Notes: generated from the sequence alone by a model not told the origin. A DNA stretch of 64,000 bases from Nitrosomonas ureae (GCF_900108305.1 NZ_FNUX01000003.1:124001-188000), one strand, 5' to 3'; shown: positions 1-9,376, counted from the first letter of the stretch. A program made the numbers and translations.

Positions 1-209
1 AAGGAACTACAGTCAAAATCACTGTAGAAAATAAATCACCCATTAGCGAAGGATTTGCCATTGATGAATATGGAATTAAAGAAATAATTAAAGCAGGAGA
101 AACAAAAGTTATTTCTTTAGTAGCCGACAAAGCTGGTGCCTTTACTATCTGGTGTCAACTCCACCCCAAAAATATCCATTTACCAGGCTCTTTGAATGTC
201 ATCGAATAA
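1..209 (+). CDS. ncyA: Nitrosocyanin, C-terminal part (cut by window edge)
   Basis: Read from base 3 to a TAA at 207-209, the frame gives the last 68 residues of a cupredoxin. Nitrosocyanin is a periplasmic red mononuclear copper protein of ammonia-oxidising bacteria whose exact role in ammonia oxidation is unresolved. Its known ligands are Glu60, Cys95, His98 and His103. Here a Glu in ISEGF lies exactly 35 residues before the Cys of CQLHPKNIH, and the two His follow at +3 and +8, so all four ligands are present at the right spacing. The text around them ([21 protein letters not shown]) also fits what I remember of the N. europaea protein. The start and signal peptide lie outside the window. 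A hairpin follows the stop. This gene is the best single marker for the organism being an ammonia oxidiser. Confidence 0.93.
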   Translation, partial: GTTVKITVENKSPISEGFAIDEYGIKEIIKAGETKVISLVADKAGAFTIWCQLHPKNIHLPGSLNVIE

Positions 210-210
210 A

Positions 211-264
211 GAGCTTTGATATATTGTGAAATACTTACTTTCTGTTTCACAATGAAATGAGCTC
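211..264 (+). terminator. Hairpin downstream of nitrosocyanin
   Basis: ATTGTGAAA (223-231) pairs with TTTCACAAT (245-253), and an outer GAGCT (211-215) pairs with AGCTC (260-264). No clear run of T follows, so it may be a 3' stabilising stem rather than a strict intrinsic terminator. Confidence 0.5.
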
Positions 265-297
265 TAATTGAATTTTGAATTCGACTGAATGATTCTC

Positions 298-349
298 CTA
301 TCCTTAGTTACAAATAACATTTGTTCTTGTGATTTGTAACTAAGGATAG
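298..349. repeat. Perfect 18-bp inverted repeat
   Basis: Arms at 298-315 and 332-349 are perfect reverse complements, separated by 16 bases. The stem is far longer than an ordinary terminator stem and lacks a following T run. It could be a bidirectional terminator, a regulator site or a remnant of a small mobile element. Confidence 0.75.
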
Positions 350-949
350 AAACCGGGACCAGAATAATATTTAACTTAACAAAACCCCAGATGAAAAGGC
401 AATTTGCAAGCTTCATTTATCGCACGCAAATTGTCTACATCCTTTAAAATTTTCGTAGCAAATCTATGATAGTCTTTTTTACCCTGACTCATGCAGGTGC
501 TTCTTTATTGTGTCCAATAAAATGAGATGTTCGAAAAAATAAATAAACAAAGGATCAACAAACCTTTTTAAGCGTTCATTGAATGCATTTTTCCAGCAAC
601 ATCTTGCTTGACATGTCATATGGTCAGCTCGTGCTGCATGGATTTTTCAGCGGCTTGATTTTCAGGAAAGGGGGGTAGACTTTATCGTATATCCGCAAGT
701 AATAGATGTAGAGCAGTTTTTCACTTGCCGATCAGTAGTCTCAAATGAGCCACATTCTCTTCTCCGGCATACTTTACCCCGACCAAACCAGAAAACTAAA
801 AAAGCCCCCGAATAACTGTCATTTCACGTGCGGTAATAAATCCATATGATGATTCTAAAAAATTCCTCACTATATCCGAAATGGCAAACAATGTTATTCA
901 GAGGCTCTCCTATATCACCTCAGGACAAAGCCTGTACACATCATTATTT
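350..949. other. Intergenic region without a convincing gene
   Basis: AT-rich spacer between nitrosocyanin and the convergent P460 gene. The only small reading frame I noted is a 38-codon one on the minus strand (492 down to 376, beginning MSQGKKDYHRF). It has only a weak ribosome-binding site and no family I recognise, so I do not call it a gene. Confidence 0.5.
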
Positions 950-1540
950 TTATTTGCCTGGCTTTCCAGCGCGTAATACAGGATAGAATTGGGTAAAGAT
1001 CATATCGTGCGCGGCATGTTCCTTGTGGCAGGCAGCGCATGCTTCATCGTCCTGGATGATACCTTGCTTGGCTTCATACGATTCAAAACCAAAAAATGCC
1101 CAATTGCCGGGTCTTTCAGGATAACGTTTGGAATCTTTCACCATAGCGGCAATGCCATTGAACTCGCCCGGAAAATAACCATGCCCGCTAGGCGCTTCCT
1201 TGCCTCCTACGCTGGCTAATTCTTTAACGATAACAGTTCCATCCCGGAACTCACCTGTTTTCTTCCAGTGATCCCAGCTGGTAGGGTCAATATAGACATT
1301 ATGAAATTCTGGGAAAGCTGCTTTATCATCGTTCAATTCATTAGGTGTCACAGATGCACCAATAAAAACCCATTCACGATAGCTTTTAGGAGTCAGCAAT
1401 ACATGTTCTTTAGTAAAACTACCATAATTAAGCCCTTTGTGTGCATGATGCGCATCAGAAGCAATCACTGGACTTGCCAGCGCAATGAACAACACCATGG
1501 GTACAATACTGGTTAATAACGTTTTTTTAAACTGTAACAT
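950..1540 (-). CDS. cytL: Cytochrome P460
   Basis: Periplasmic c-type haem protein of 196 residues. In Nitrosomonas, cytochrome P460 oxidises hydroxylamine (and nitric oxide) to nitrous oxide and helps detoxify intermediates of ammonia oxidation. Residues 1-28 form a signal peptide ending in SPVIA. The haem motif CAACH is at 168-172. The family cross-links a lysine to the haem; the conserved GTVIVKEL segment carries Lys106, the likely equivalent, which would separate it from the lysine-free cytochromes c'-beta. YREWVFIGASVTPNELND and GNWAFFGFES are further P460 family blocks. A ribosome-binding site (AAGGG) lies about 6 bases before the ATG. The gene converges with nitrosocyanin, so the two are not co-transcribed. 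Confidence 0.93.
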   Translation of the reverse strand: MLQFKKTLLTSIVPMVLFIALASPVIASDAHHAHKGLNYGSFTKEHVLLTPKSYREWVFIGASVTPNELNDDKAAFPEFHNVYIDPTSWDHWKKTGEFRDGTVIVKELASVGGKEAPSGHGYFPGEFNGIAAMVKDSKRYPERPGNWAFFGFESYEAKQGIIQDDEACAACHKEHAAHDMIFTQFYPVLRAGKPGK

Positions 1541-1873
1541 AATAAGCCCTTAAGTTAGTTAAAGAAGCATACAGAAAACAGCAATAGCTTGCGCCGCCTT
1601 CCTTTTTTATGGTAGTTAGACAAAGTGTCTTCGTCAAGGAATTATCATTCACCACTGCAACGAATATAGCTCTTCAAGACTGCTAATAAACATTATTGAT
1701 TATTTTATTTTTAATTGATGCACAGGAAACTTTCAGTTCGACCGCAACCTCTTTATCGCAGTTTTGCTTAAACGAGTTCTTGGAAAAACATCACAATCAA
1801 GTGTCTTTTCTACTGAATTTAAAGAATAAGCCTCTGGGTACTATATTCACGCTTTCATACCCTATATAGCCTG
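1541..1873. other. Divergent intergenic region
   Basis: Spacer between P460 (leftward) and the DUF1614 gene (rightward). It must hold both promoters, but I see no confident -35/-10 pair and no gene. Confidence 0.4.
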
Positions 1874-2539
1874 ATGAAAAACTATTTTTCTCCGATTCAC
1901 CTGCTATTTTTCATCGCTCTACTTGGCATCCTGGTGATATTAATCCAGATAGAGTTACTGTCTTTTGCATTCGCAAAACTGGGGCTATTGCCAGAATCTG
2001 GACTGATGATACTGCTTCTTTCCTTGCTTGGCAGCGCCGTGAATCTACCCGTCACAAGAATTAAAAGAAATACTTCCCAAGCGTTCACACCGCCTGTTTA
2101 TAAAAGTTTGCTTGGAAGCTACGCACAACCGCTTCATAATGAAACACAGATTTTCATCAATCTTGGTGGTTGTTTGATACCGGTAACACTATCGATTTAC
2201 TTATTTTCCAATAACGCACTGAATCTCTCACCCACACTGCTGGGAATCTTTATCATTAGCAGCATCAGCTATGTCTTCAGTCGTCCGATCCAGGGATTTG
2301 GCATTGGCATGCCGATTCTGATCGCGCCAATTAGTGCGGCATTAGTGGGATTATCAATCAATCCGGAACAAAGTGCTTCGCTAGCGTATATCAGCGGAAC
2401 ATTGGGAGTATTGATTGGCGCAGATTTATTGCGCATAAAGGATCTTTCCCGGCTCGGCACACCATATGCATCGATCGGCGGTGCAGGTATATTTGATGGA
2501 ATATTCATCACCGGCATTGTAGCGGCTCTGCTGGCCTGA
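1874..2539 (+). CDS. DUF1614 family membrane protein
   Basis: A 221-residue integral membrane protein with about seven hydrophobic segments. The block SRPIQGFGIGMPILIAP (about 136-152) and the C-terminal LGVLIGADLLRI and SIGGAGIFDGIFITG are characteristic of the DUF1614 family, whose function is unknown. The ATG has no strong ribosome-binding site directly upstream. The gene is alone on its strand between P460 and the cyclic-di-GMP protein. Confidence 0.8.
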   Translation: MKNYFSPIHLLFFIALLGILVILIQIELLSFAFAKLGLLPESGLMILLLSLLGSAVNLPVTRIKRNTSQAFTPPVYKSLLGSYAQPLHNETQIFINLGGCLIPVTLSIYLFSNNALNLSPTLLGIFIISSISYVFSRPIQGFGIGMPILIAPISAALVGLSINPEQSASLAYISGTLGVLIGADLLRIKDLSRLGTPYASIGGAGIFDGIFITGIVAALLA

Positions 2540-2932
2540 CAGGCCATTGGAAAACATTCTCGAAGCACAAGCTATACAAGGCAAAAACAAGTGAAGGAAT
2601 GCAGTCTATTCTATAAGACCCCAAACCGAGAGCCGCAGCGTCACCGCATAACCGCCCAGTTGCCATGCTATGGTTCTTGCTCGATATGAATTTCAGGAGA
2701 AAATGGATGCTGACAAATCTGTCTTTGATACCTCGCCCTCAGTCGCAGGTAATACTTACCGGCTGGCAACTCGTAATACCAATTCGATCTTTTCGTTGAC
2801 TGTGGTCTTTTATGACCCAGCGCACCTTCGAAATCAAACTAACCGAATATATGGATACATCCGCAATAAAACATCTTCGCGGCTTGCTGCAGGACGTTTA
2901 TTTAACCATCAATTTCCTAAATGTAGCCCAGC
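2540..2932. other. Convergent intergenic region, no gene seen
   Basis: Lies between the ends of the DUF1614 gene and the minus-strand cyclic-di-GMP gene. Plus-strand frames here run on into the antisense of the latter and have no coding character. No clear terminator hairpin with a T tract was found. Confidence 0.4.
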
Positions 2933-5900
2933 TTATTTGGGTAACATTTTACTGGGCTTACCGAAGTTATATCCCTGCACTAGATCGATACCCAATTTTT
3001 TAACCATCCTAAAAGTATCTTCATCTTCAACGTATTCCGCCACGGTTATTTTTCCTAATCCGTGCGCTACATCCACCATAGCTTTAACAAAAACCTGGTT
3101 GTCCCGGTTATTGTGCAAGTCACTGATAAATAAACCATCTATTTTAAGAATCTCCACGCCTAAATACTTAAGATAACCAAAGGTGGAAAAACCGCTGCCA
3201 AAATCGTCCAGGCAAACTTTACAGCCTGACTGATGAATGGATTCAATAAAACGTTGAGCATCCTGAATATCAGAAACAGCGGCGGTTTCGGTTAACTCAA
3301 TAATCAGGCGGCTAGGCTCAACACCTCGTTCCATCAATAATTTTCGAATATAAAGCGGCAAGGAAGGCTCATCGAATGTCCGCCCGGAAATATTGATCGC
3401 CAGTGGCGGCATACTAAGATCGTTGGCCAATTTCTCGATACACTGTTTTACAACCCAACGATCAATATCCAGAATTTGGCCGCTTTTCTCGGCAATTGGA
3501 ATAAATTGACCTGGCATGATCAAGTGACCCGATCGTTCCAGATCACGCATTCTGATCAGTGCCTCAATATGACTGAGCATTTTATCACTGGTTAAATAAA
3601 CACCTTGAAAATGCAGTTCGAACAGATCCTGTTCCAATGCCTGAGCAATCCTGCTACGCCATGTCATTCGTTGTAACATAGCCTCCGAATCATCACGTGC
3701 CGAATCATAAATTGCCCAAGTGTTTTTGCCTTGGGTTTTGGCCTGATACATGGCGGTATCCGCATGCGCAATCAAATCCTCGACTGTTTCGCCGTGCTCT
3801 GGGAAGATCGCCACGCCCAGACTACTGGTCAGACGAATATTTCTGCCGTGAAAACGCAATGGAATCGATGAAATGGCGGTGATAATACGGGAGGGTAAAA
3901 CATTTACATCCTCGTCCGGCTGAATAATGCTTAGTATGGCAAACTCGTCGCCACCGAGCCGGGCGAAAATTTCGATCTGCCGAATTATGCTGGATATTTC
4001 CCCAGCGGCTCTGACTAATACCGTATCACCCGCGCTATGCCCATAAGTATCATTGATATATTTAAAATCATCCAGGTCGAAATATAACAAAGCAAATTTG
4101 CCCCGACTACGCAGACAGCTTGCGATCAAAGATTCCAGTTGCTCTTGAAAGCGATGCCGGTTGTAAAGGCCGGTTAACGGATCACGCTCGGCTAGATACA
4201 ATAATTGCTGAGCGGTTTGACGCTCTTGAGTAATATCCTCATAAACCCATAATCGCCCCAGTATCCTCTCTTCTGTATCAGTAACCGGATAGGACAGCTG
4301 GGTCAGCATGCGACCGTCGCTTAGCTCCAGCTCGAAGCGCTCGCTGATTTCCTGCGTATGCATGACATTGAGGACAAATTTAGAGGCATGAGCCGGCTGT
4401 GCAAAACGTTCCGTCGATCTTTCCAGAACGGTTTTCGTGGGCAATCCTGTCAGGTCGTCATGTTCATTAACTAGCCACATTCGCAGAAAAGCCGGATTCA
4501 CGTATTCAACCCGGCGTTCGTTATCTTCAAACAAAATACCAATGTTCATGGCCGCAAGCAAGGCACCCATACGGCTTTGTTCGCGTTCCGCCAAAATACG
4601 CAGATCACGCTGATGCTTTTCGGATAGCTTTAATTCTTCCAAAGAGTGATTCAGCGCTTCCTCGCTTCTTATTAAGGCAATTTCTCTGGTTTTGCGTTCT
4701 TCAATATCGGTGTGTATACCCAGCATACGCAACGGACGATTTTGATCGTCGTATTCCACCAACTTACCGTGTGACAATATCCATTTCCAAGTGCCTTGCT
4801 GAGTAAGTTGCCGAAATTCCGCCTGATAATCTTCGCGCAAACCGCTAATGTATTCTTGATAAATTCGACACACCCGTTCCTGATCATCCGGATGCAAGCG
4901 CTCCCGCCATTTACTGTTGGTTTCTACAAATGTATCAGGCGCATAACCAAGCATCAATGCATATTCCGGATTTACTAATACTTCGCCCGTTTGCACATTA
5001 AGATCCCACAGGCCTTCATTAGCTGCAGTCAGCGCCAAGCGCAGACGCAACTCGCTGCTATGCAGTTCTCGATCAGCGTTCCGGCGCGCAGTCTGAATGC
5101 CGGTGATTGAGCATGCGATCAACATATTGGTAGCAACAAAAATGCACAAAATTAAATGATCTAGCGTAAAAGCGCCTTTTATAAAGGGACCTAGCCCCTG
5201 GGCGGTACCCCAGGTGGCTATCATGGAAATAGCCGTTGCTGCTAACACCGCATCAAACGCACCTAAACGCAAACTTCCCCAAATCAAAGGAAGAAACACC
5301 AGAAAAGCGAGCGATAATTGAAGATCTCCGATTGCTAAAGTACTTCCGAATACCGTCCATGCAATTACAGCGCAGATAATGATAATCAGAACGGATTCAG
5401 CGTTCAAAACTTCATGACGACTCGTCTTGTTTTTATAATAAGCTACCCCAATCAAGATTAGCGGAGCAAAAATCAATATACCCACGATATCGCCGAACCA
5501 CCAACCTAACCAAGCCTGTTGTACCTGATCCGCGACCAGGTCGTCACTAGTAAATAAAGCCAATACGCCGAGACTGGAAGGCAATAACATGCAGCCCGGA
5601 ACGATGAAGATAAAAGCCAGCAAATCGCGATTGCGTGAAAAGTCATTCTTGAAATTGACCACTTGTTTAAGCAATATTGCACCTGATATCGGCCCCAGAG
5701 TGTTACCTAATGCAATAAGGCTAGCAGTGGATAACGCAAGATCACCGGTGGTTAAATTAACTAGCAGTGCACCCAAAAAAATACCCGGCCAACACCAGAA
5801 TCCCCAAACCATAAGTGCCCCAAGAGCTATTCCCGTGGGAGGCCAAAATAAAGTGATGTTCGATCCCAGATAGGGAAAAATCAAACCCAATTTTCCGGTT

Positions 5901-5974
5901 ACAAAATAGATTGCAGCTAATAAAACAACCCCTAAAACCTGAAATGCCAATGATGCAATTTTCTTTTTTTTCAT
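2933..5974 (-). CDS. MASE1-PAS-PAS-GGDEF-EAL cyclic-di-GMP turnover protein
   Basis: A 1013-residue inner-membrane signalling protein. Residues about 12-295 form a MASE1 sensor with roughly eight membrane segments. PAS domains follow at about 310-425 and 465-580. The GGDEF (diguanylate cyclase) domain is at about 590-758, with an intact GGDEF motif at 674-678. The EAL (cyclic-di-GMP phosphodiesterase) domain is at about 770-1008, with EAL at 804-806, DDFGSG at 923-928 and the late Glu in TVAEYVED. Both active sites look complete, so the protein could make or break cyclic-di-GMP depending on the signal. The gene stands alone. The window also holds an HD-GYP protein and a VpsR-like regulator, which suggests cyclic-di-GMP control of surface attachment in this strain. 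Confidence 0.92.
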   Translation of the reverse strand: MKKKKIASLAFQVLGVVLLAAIYFVTGKLGLIFPYLGSNITLFWPPTGIALGALMVWGFWCWPGIFLGALLVNLTTGDLALSTASLIALGNTLGPISGAILLKQVVNFKNDFSRNRDLLAFIFIVPGCMLLPSSLGVLALFTSDDLVADQVQQAWLGWWFGDIVGILIFAPLILIGVAYYKNKTSRHEVLNAESVLIIIICAVIAWTVFGSTLAIGDLQLSLAFLVFLPLIWGSLRLGAFDAVLAATAISMIATWGTAQGLGPFIKGAFTLDHLILCIFVATNMLIACSITGIQTARRNADRELHSSELRLRLALTAANEGLWDLNVQTGEVLVNPEYALMLGYAPDTFVETNSKWRERLHPDDQERVCRIYQEYISGLREDYQAEFRQLTQQGTWKWILSHGKLVEYDDQNRPLRMLGIHTDIEERKTREIALIRSEEALNHSLEELKLSEKHQRDLRILAEREQSRMGALLAAMNIGILFEDNERRVEYVNPAFLRMWLVNEHDDLTGLPTKTVLERSTERFAQPAHASKFVLNVMHTQEISERFELELSDGRMLTQLSYPVTDTEERILGRLWVYEDITQERQTAQQLLYLAERDPLTGLYNRHRFQEQLESLIASCLRSRGKFALLYFDLDDFKYINDTYGHSAGDTVLVRAAGEISSIIRQIEIFARLGGDEFAILSIIQPDEDVNVLPSRIITAISSIPLRFHGRNIRLTSSLGVAIFPEHGETVEDLIAHADTAMYQAKTQGKNTWAIYDSARDDSEAMLQRMTWRSRIAQALEQDLFELHFQGVYLTSDKMLSHIEALIRMRDLERSGHLIMPGQFIPIAEKSGQILDIDRWVVKQCIEKLANDLSMPPLAINISGRTFDEPSLPLYIRKLLMERGVEPSRLIIELTETAAVSDIQDAQRFIESIHQSGCKVCLDDFGSGFSTFGYLKYLGVEILKIDGLFISDLHNNRDNQVFVKAMVDVAHGLGKITVAEYVEDEDTFRMVKKLGIDLVQGYNFGKPSKMLPK

Positions 5975-6684
5975 TTGCTCGGTATCAAATTTTGAGAATA
6001 GAATTTACAAATAAGAATCATCACCTTATGCTATCAAGAAATGCCTCCCGGACTTGATCTCGTACTTGTCATTGCGGACTATACAGCTTATGAAGTTACA
6101 TAAAAATAGTTATCATGTACTGGTGATGTAGGTTATTCTGAAAATTGTGATAAGCAGTCTTTGATATAAGTTCTGAGAACATCAGACGTTGCAAAGACAT
6201 TAACTTCCCGGACGTCAAACTGGAGCACGATTCACTTCTCACAACCGATCCACCGAGTTGACTGAGCTGTCACAAATCTCTTCTAACTATAAATAAATGC
6301 CAAGCCAGTTTACTTGCGCGGATGAATCGAACTGCCGCCGCATATGCCGAGTTTCACGATTCTGAGAAACTCGCTCAAGACCATGGGTATCAGAAAATAC
6401 CATTCCTCGCGCAACGCTTGCCCCGGTTGCCATCAATTGACGAGCAACCAACGAGTTGCTCAAATAGCGGGAATACAACAGCTCGTGTCAATTATTGCAT
6501 CTCAATTTTTAGTGTTATTGTTTTGCAGCGATGTATGATATAAAGAATAGGTGTACTATGAGCTATGCGAAAGTACCCAGCAAGTCGGCCCTTTCCATGA
6601 CAGCTGTCATGTGCAGCCAACTGGCACGATCTTTTAAGGATGTTTAGATATTATTTATCTTCAATATCATAAGGAGTAATAGTC
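5975..6684. other. Intergenic region upstream of smbP
   Basis: About 700 bases without a recognisable gene; the reading frames at 6287-6543 overlap on both strands and match no family I know. A 29-codon frame (6558-6647, beginning MSYAKVPSKS) ends 37 bases before smbP; whether it is translated is unclear. A perfect 16-bp palindrome lies inside it. Confidence 0.4.
6596..6611. promoter_or_regulatory. 16-bp palindrome upstream of smbP, possible operator
   Basis: CATGACAGCTGTCATG is a perfect palindrome 74 bases before the smbP start codon. Its size and position fit the binding site of a dimeric regulator. I cannot assign the regulator; metal control is a guess from the downstream gene. Confidence 0.4.
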
Positions 6685-7035
6685 ATGAGAACGATATCAA
6701 ATATAGTTGCAATTGGAATATTGGCGTTTTTCTTAAGTACTCAGGCTACAGCATCGGACGCGCCCGAGAAAATGAAAGCCATGGAACATATTGACGAAGC
6801 TATCAAGCACGGGAAAATGGGGCATGCCAAAGAATTGCTCGAGCATGCCAAGGAAAGCAGGGATCAAGCTAATGCTGCATTGGCAGCAGGTGCTGATGCT
6901 CATATGGATCAAGCTGTCAAGCATTTAGATGAGGCCATCAAGCACGCAGAAATGGGACATGCCGATGAAGCCACCAAGCATGCCGAAGAAGCCCATAGCC
7001 ATATGCATCAATCCGGTGGCAGGGCTCATAATTAA
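6685..7035 (+). CDS. smbP: Small metal-binding protein SmbP
   Basis: A 116-residue periplasmic protein with a signal peptide ending near residue 24 (TQATASDA). The mature part is a helical, histidine-rich series of degenerate heptads such as MEHIDEAIKHGKMGHAKELL, partly duplicated as VKHLDEAIKHAEMGHADEAT, with a His-rich tail (AHSHMHQ). SmbP of Nitrosomonas europaea has this architecture, binds several divalent metals including copper, and is thought to buffer copper in the periplasm. AAGGAG lies about 10 bases before the ATG. A stem-loop follows the stop. Its place near nitrosocyanin and P460 fits copper-dependent ammonia oxidation, although the genes are separately transcribed. Confidence 0.92.
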   Translation: MRTISNIVAIGILAFFLSTQATASDAPEKMKAMEHIDEAIKHGKMGHAKELLEHAKESRDQANAALAAGADAHMDQAVKHLDEAIKHAEMGHADEATKHAEEAHSHMHQSGGRAHN

Positions 7036-7052
7036 ATTCTAACTTTGACACA

Positions 7053-7088
7053 TATGATGTACCCTCAGTATCACGGGGATACATCATA
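7053..7088 (+). terminator. Stem-loop after smbP
   Basis: TATGATGTA (7053-7061) pairs with TACATCATA (7080-7088), with a CCC/GGG extension inside the stem. No T tract follows. Confidence 0.5.
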
Positions 7089-7298
7089 GACAAGAAATTA
7101 GTCAATAATATCATTAATAATTATTACCTTGCATCCATAATAACTATCGATATTTCGGCAATTCATCCGGATTTTCTGCACGATTCTTGATAGCACGATT
7201 GAAGCATGTCACCCGATAGAGCTTCTTCAATACCAGCGCACTATTTACTTTTTCATTACAAGCAGGCATTCATGCGCAATCTCGGCTCATGTAGATTT

Positions 7299-7943
7299 CT
7301 AACCAACAGGACCTGCAATCGCAAAACGGCAGTAATTCCCTTTTTTGACTATGCATTCTTTATGCTCGATATCAGCCTTTAACAATGAAGCCAAGAAACT
7401 CAAATCAAGTGCGCAGAACCCCTGATACTCTTCCGCAAGTTTATAAAAAATACAGTTATTAGCGATAATCTCAGCATGCCCCCCCGAAATCTGCTTCACG
7501 CTTGCATCATAACCAAGCTCACACATGATGGTCACTACCTCACGCAGTCTATCAGTAGATGACAGCTGTTTTGTCATGCGACTTTCAAATTCTCCGGCCA
7601 TTTGTTCCCCAAGCGTGCGCAAACACAGCTGTGACTCCTGTTCGCCCAGGTTTTTATCAACCCATGAAAGGAGCAGCTTTGCAATAAACGAATAGTGTCT
7701 TTGGAATAACTCCAGGCCGCTCGGAGATAATGAATAAATTTTGCACGGCCTGCCTCCTGTACTTTCCAGCATAGCGCTCTGAATAAAACCGCTGCTGCCA
7801 AGACTGGAAAGATGCTGATTCACTGCATTGCGAGAAATGGATAATAAATGCGACAGCTCATCCACTGTAAGTCCATTACGATGGCGAAGTAATGCAGTGA
7901 CTAATGATTGTTGACTCTGGCCTAGCAATGATAAAGAGGACAT
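7299..7943 (-). CDS. SufR-like winged-helix regulator with Fe-S type cysteines
   Basis: A 214-residue transcription factor. Residues 10-75 are an ArsR/DeoR-like winged helix (LTVDELSHLLSISRNAVNQH). The C-terminal half carries Cys164, Cys177, Cys197 and Cys205 in the pattern NCIFYKLAEEYQGFC...CRFAI. Cyanobacterial SufR binds an Fe-S cluster through Cys167, Cys180 and Cys208, as I recall; the 13- and 28-residue spacings are identical here. It may therefore sense iron-sulphur status, oxygen or nitric oxide. I chose the ATG at 7943; a TTG at 8024 would add 27 residues with no domain content and run into the promoter region of the divergent genes. Neither start has a good ribosome-binding site. 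It probably controls the divergent membrane-protein pair. Confidence 0.8.
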   Translation of the reverse strand: MSSLSLLGQSQQSLVTALLRHRNGLTVDELSHLLSISRNAVNQHLSSLGSSGFIQSAMLESTGGRPCKIYSLSPSGLELFQRHYSFIAKLLLSWVDKNLGEQESQLCLRTLGEQMAGEFESRMTKQLSSTDRLREVVTIMCELGYDASVKQISGGHAEIIANNCIFYKLAEEYQGFCALDLSFLASLLKADIEHKECIVKKGNYCRFAIAGPVG

Positions 7944-8059
7944 TCTAGTTTTTTGTAATGATTGATCTTGAAAGTTTCGGCATATTTTTATTGCAAAAGC
8001 TCCAAAATATAAAGTAAAGTACAAGTCCTCATAATATTATAGGAAGAGAGGAGAAATTA

Positions 8060-8398
8060 ATGCTTACATATTTAATCATAGTTTTAGCAATTGCGGCTGT
8101 AGGCGGCGTTGTATTAGCCATGAAAATATTTTCCGGGCAGTTAGCGCCATGGCCTTTGTCCATAGTACACGCTTTATTAGGCGCAACAGGCCTGGTCATG
8201 TTAATCATGCTGGTTTTGGAAGGCTCGGGAGACGGGCGTTTGACGGCTGCGCTTGGTTTGCTTGTAGTGGCTGCATTAGGTGGATTCTATCTCGCTTCGA
8301 TCCATGTAAAGGGTAGCGTTGCACCGAAAAATGTCGTGCTCATCCACGCCGGCGTGGCGGTAGCTGGTTTTCTCACATTACTGAGTCTGTTTATTTAG
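8060..8398 (+). CDS. Small four-helix membrane protein, unknown function
   Basis: A 112-residue protein with about four membrane segments and short loops; I recognise no family. GGAGAA lies about 6 bases before the ATG. It begins 116 bases from the divergent SufR-like regulator and ends 20 bases before the DUF2231 gene, so the two form an operon probably controlled by that regulator. Two internal histidines (VHALLG near 36 and IHAGVAVAG near 95) sit in or near helices and could bind haem or metal, but this is only a suggestion. Confidence 0.75.
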   Translation: MLTYLIIVLAIAAVGGVVLAMKIFSGQLAPWPLSIVHALLGATGLVMLIMLVLEGSGDGRLTAALGLLVVAALGGFYLASIHVKGSVAPKNVVLIHAGVAVAGFLTLLSLFI

Positions 8399-8418
8399 CT
8401 AACCAGGAAATAATCCAC

Positions 8419-8847
8419 ATGAAACACCCTATCCACCCAATGTTAGTTCATTTTCCAATAGCAACCTGGTTTCTTGCGACGATAGCGGACATTACCAGTC
8501 TGTTTACAAATGAACAAGTAGGTTGGGTAGCTGGGGTGTTACTTGTCATTGGAACGATCACCGCATTGCTTGCCATGATGACCGGCCTATTGGAACTTGG
8601 AAAAATTGATCAACAGAGCCCTGCACTCAAGATTGCGAATCAGCACATGATACTTATCATGATCAGCTGGTCTTTTTATGCGGTCAGCTTGTTTCTGCGT
8701 CTAAATGACACACAGCTTGAGCAACCAGGTTTAATGGCCATTTCTTTTTCGATTATTGGATTCATTTTTCTTTGCAGTGCAGGTTGGATGGGAGGAAAAC
8801 TCGTGTATGAACACGGCGTAGGTATAAAGAAAGAAAATTTAAATTAA
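8419..8847 (+). CDS. DUF2231 family membrane protein
   Basis: A 142-residue membrane protein with four predicted helices. The N-terminal HPIHPMLVHFPIATW and the C-terminal YEHGVGI are hallmarks of DUF2231, a family of unknown function with conserved histidines at helix ends. It follows the 112-residue membrane protein by 20 bases and shares its promoter. Together with the SufR-like regulator the pair could form a redox-responsive membrane unit, but this is inferred from context only. Confidence 0.85.
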   Translation: MKHPIHPMLVHFPIATWFLATIADITSLFTNEQVGWVAGVLLVIGTITALLAMMTGLLELGKIDQQSPALKIANQHMILIMISWSFYAVSLFLRLNDTQLEQPGLMAISFSIIGFIFLCSAGWMGGKLVYEHGVGIKKENLN

Positions 8848-9175
8848 TAGCTTTACTGAACACCTTTCTTGTAATTTGATTTATTAACTCTCCATCAGGG
8901 TTTAACTGTAATCAATCTGGATAAATTTTCATCCAGTTCTGCTAATTTGGTTAAGTTGAATCAATCAAGATACTGTTTCTCTCAAATAAACAACCCCGTG
9001 ACAGGACTGCGGGGGAGCCACAAGTTTAACTTTATATCCGGAATTAATTTAGGGAATAATTGGACATGCCGAGAGCGGCAACTATACTAATGAAGTAGTT
9101 CCGGGGTCGCACACGCTGACATACAGCCGCGACAATCGATGTTTTAAGGAAAATTGGAATCTCATTGAGTAATAC
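8848..9175. other. Convergent intergenic region, no gene seen
   Basis: Spacer between the DUF2231 gene and the minus-strand DUF2905 gene. It contains CCCCGT...GCGGGG-type short stems near 8993-9015 but no recognisable coding sequence or RNA gene. Confidence 0.4.
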
Positions 9176-9376
9176 TTACTTACGCAACCACCACATAATT
9201 AGTGTCAGCACAACGGAAATCACCAAACCGGTCATCAGCGGAAAATAAAAGTTAAAATTTTCGCGCTCGATATGAATATCGCCGGGTAAGCGTCCTAATG
9301 GTAACTGCGATAACCAAGGCCACAACAAACCCAGCACGAGCAAAATGATTCCCAAGGTAATCAGTACCTGTTGCAT
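9176..9376 (-). CDS. DUF2905 family small membrane protein
   Basis: A 66-residue protein with two membrane helices and a short loop containing LGRLPGDIHIERENF, the defining signature of DUF2905. Its function is unknown. The full family length is present. GGAGATAAAACGCT precedes the ATG, giving a good ribosome-binding site. Confidence 0.88.
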   Translation of the reverse strand: MQQVLITLGIILLVLGLLWPWLSQLPLGRLPGDIHIERENFNFYFPLMTGLVISVVLTLIMWWLRK

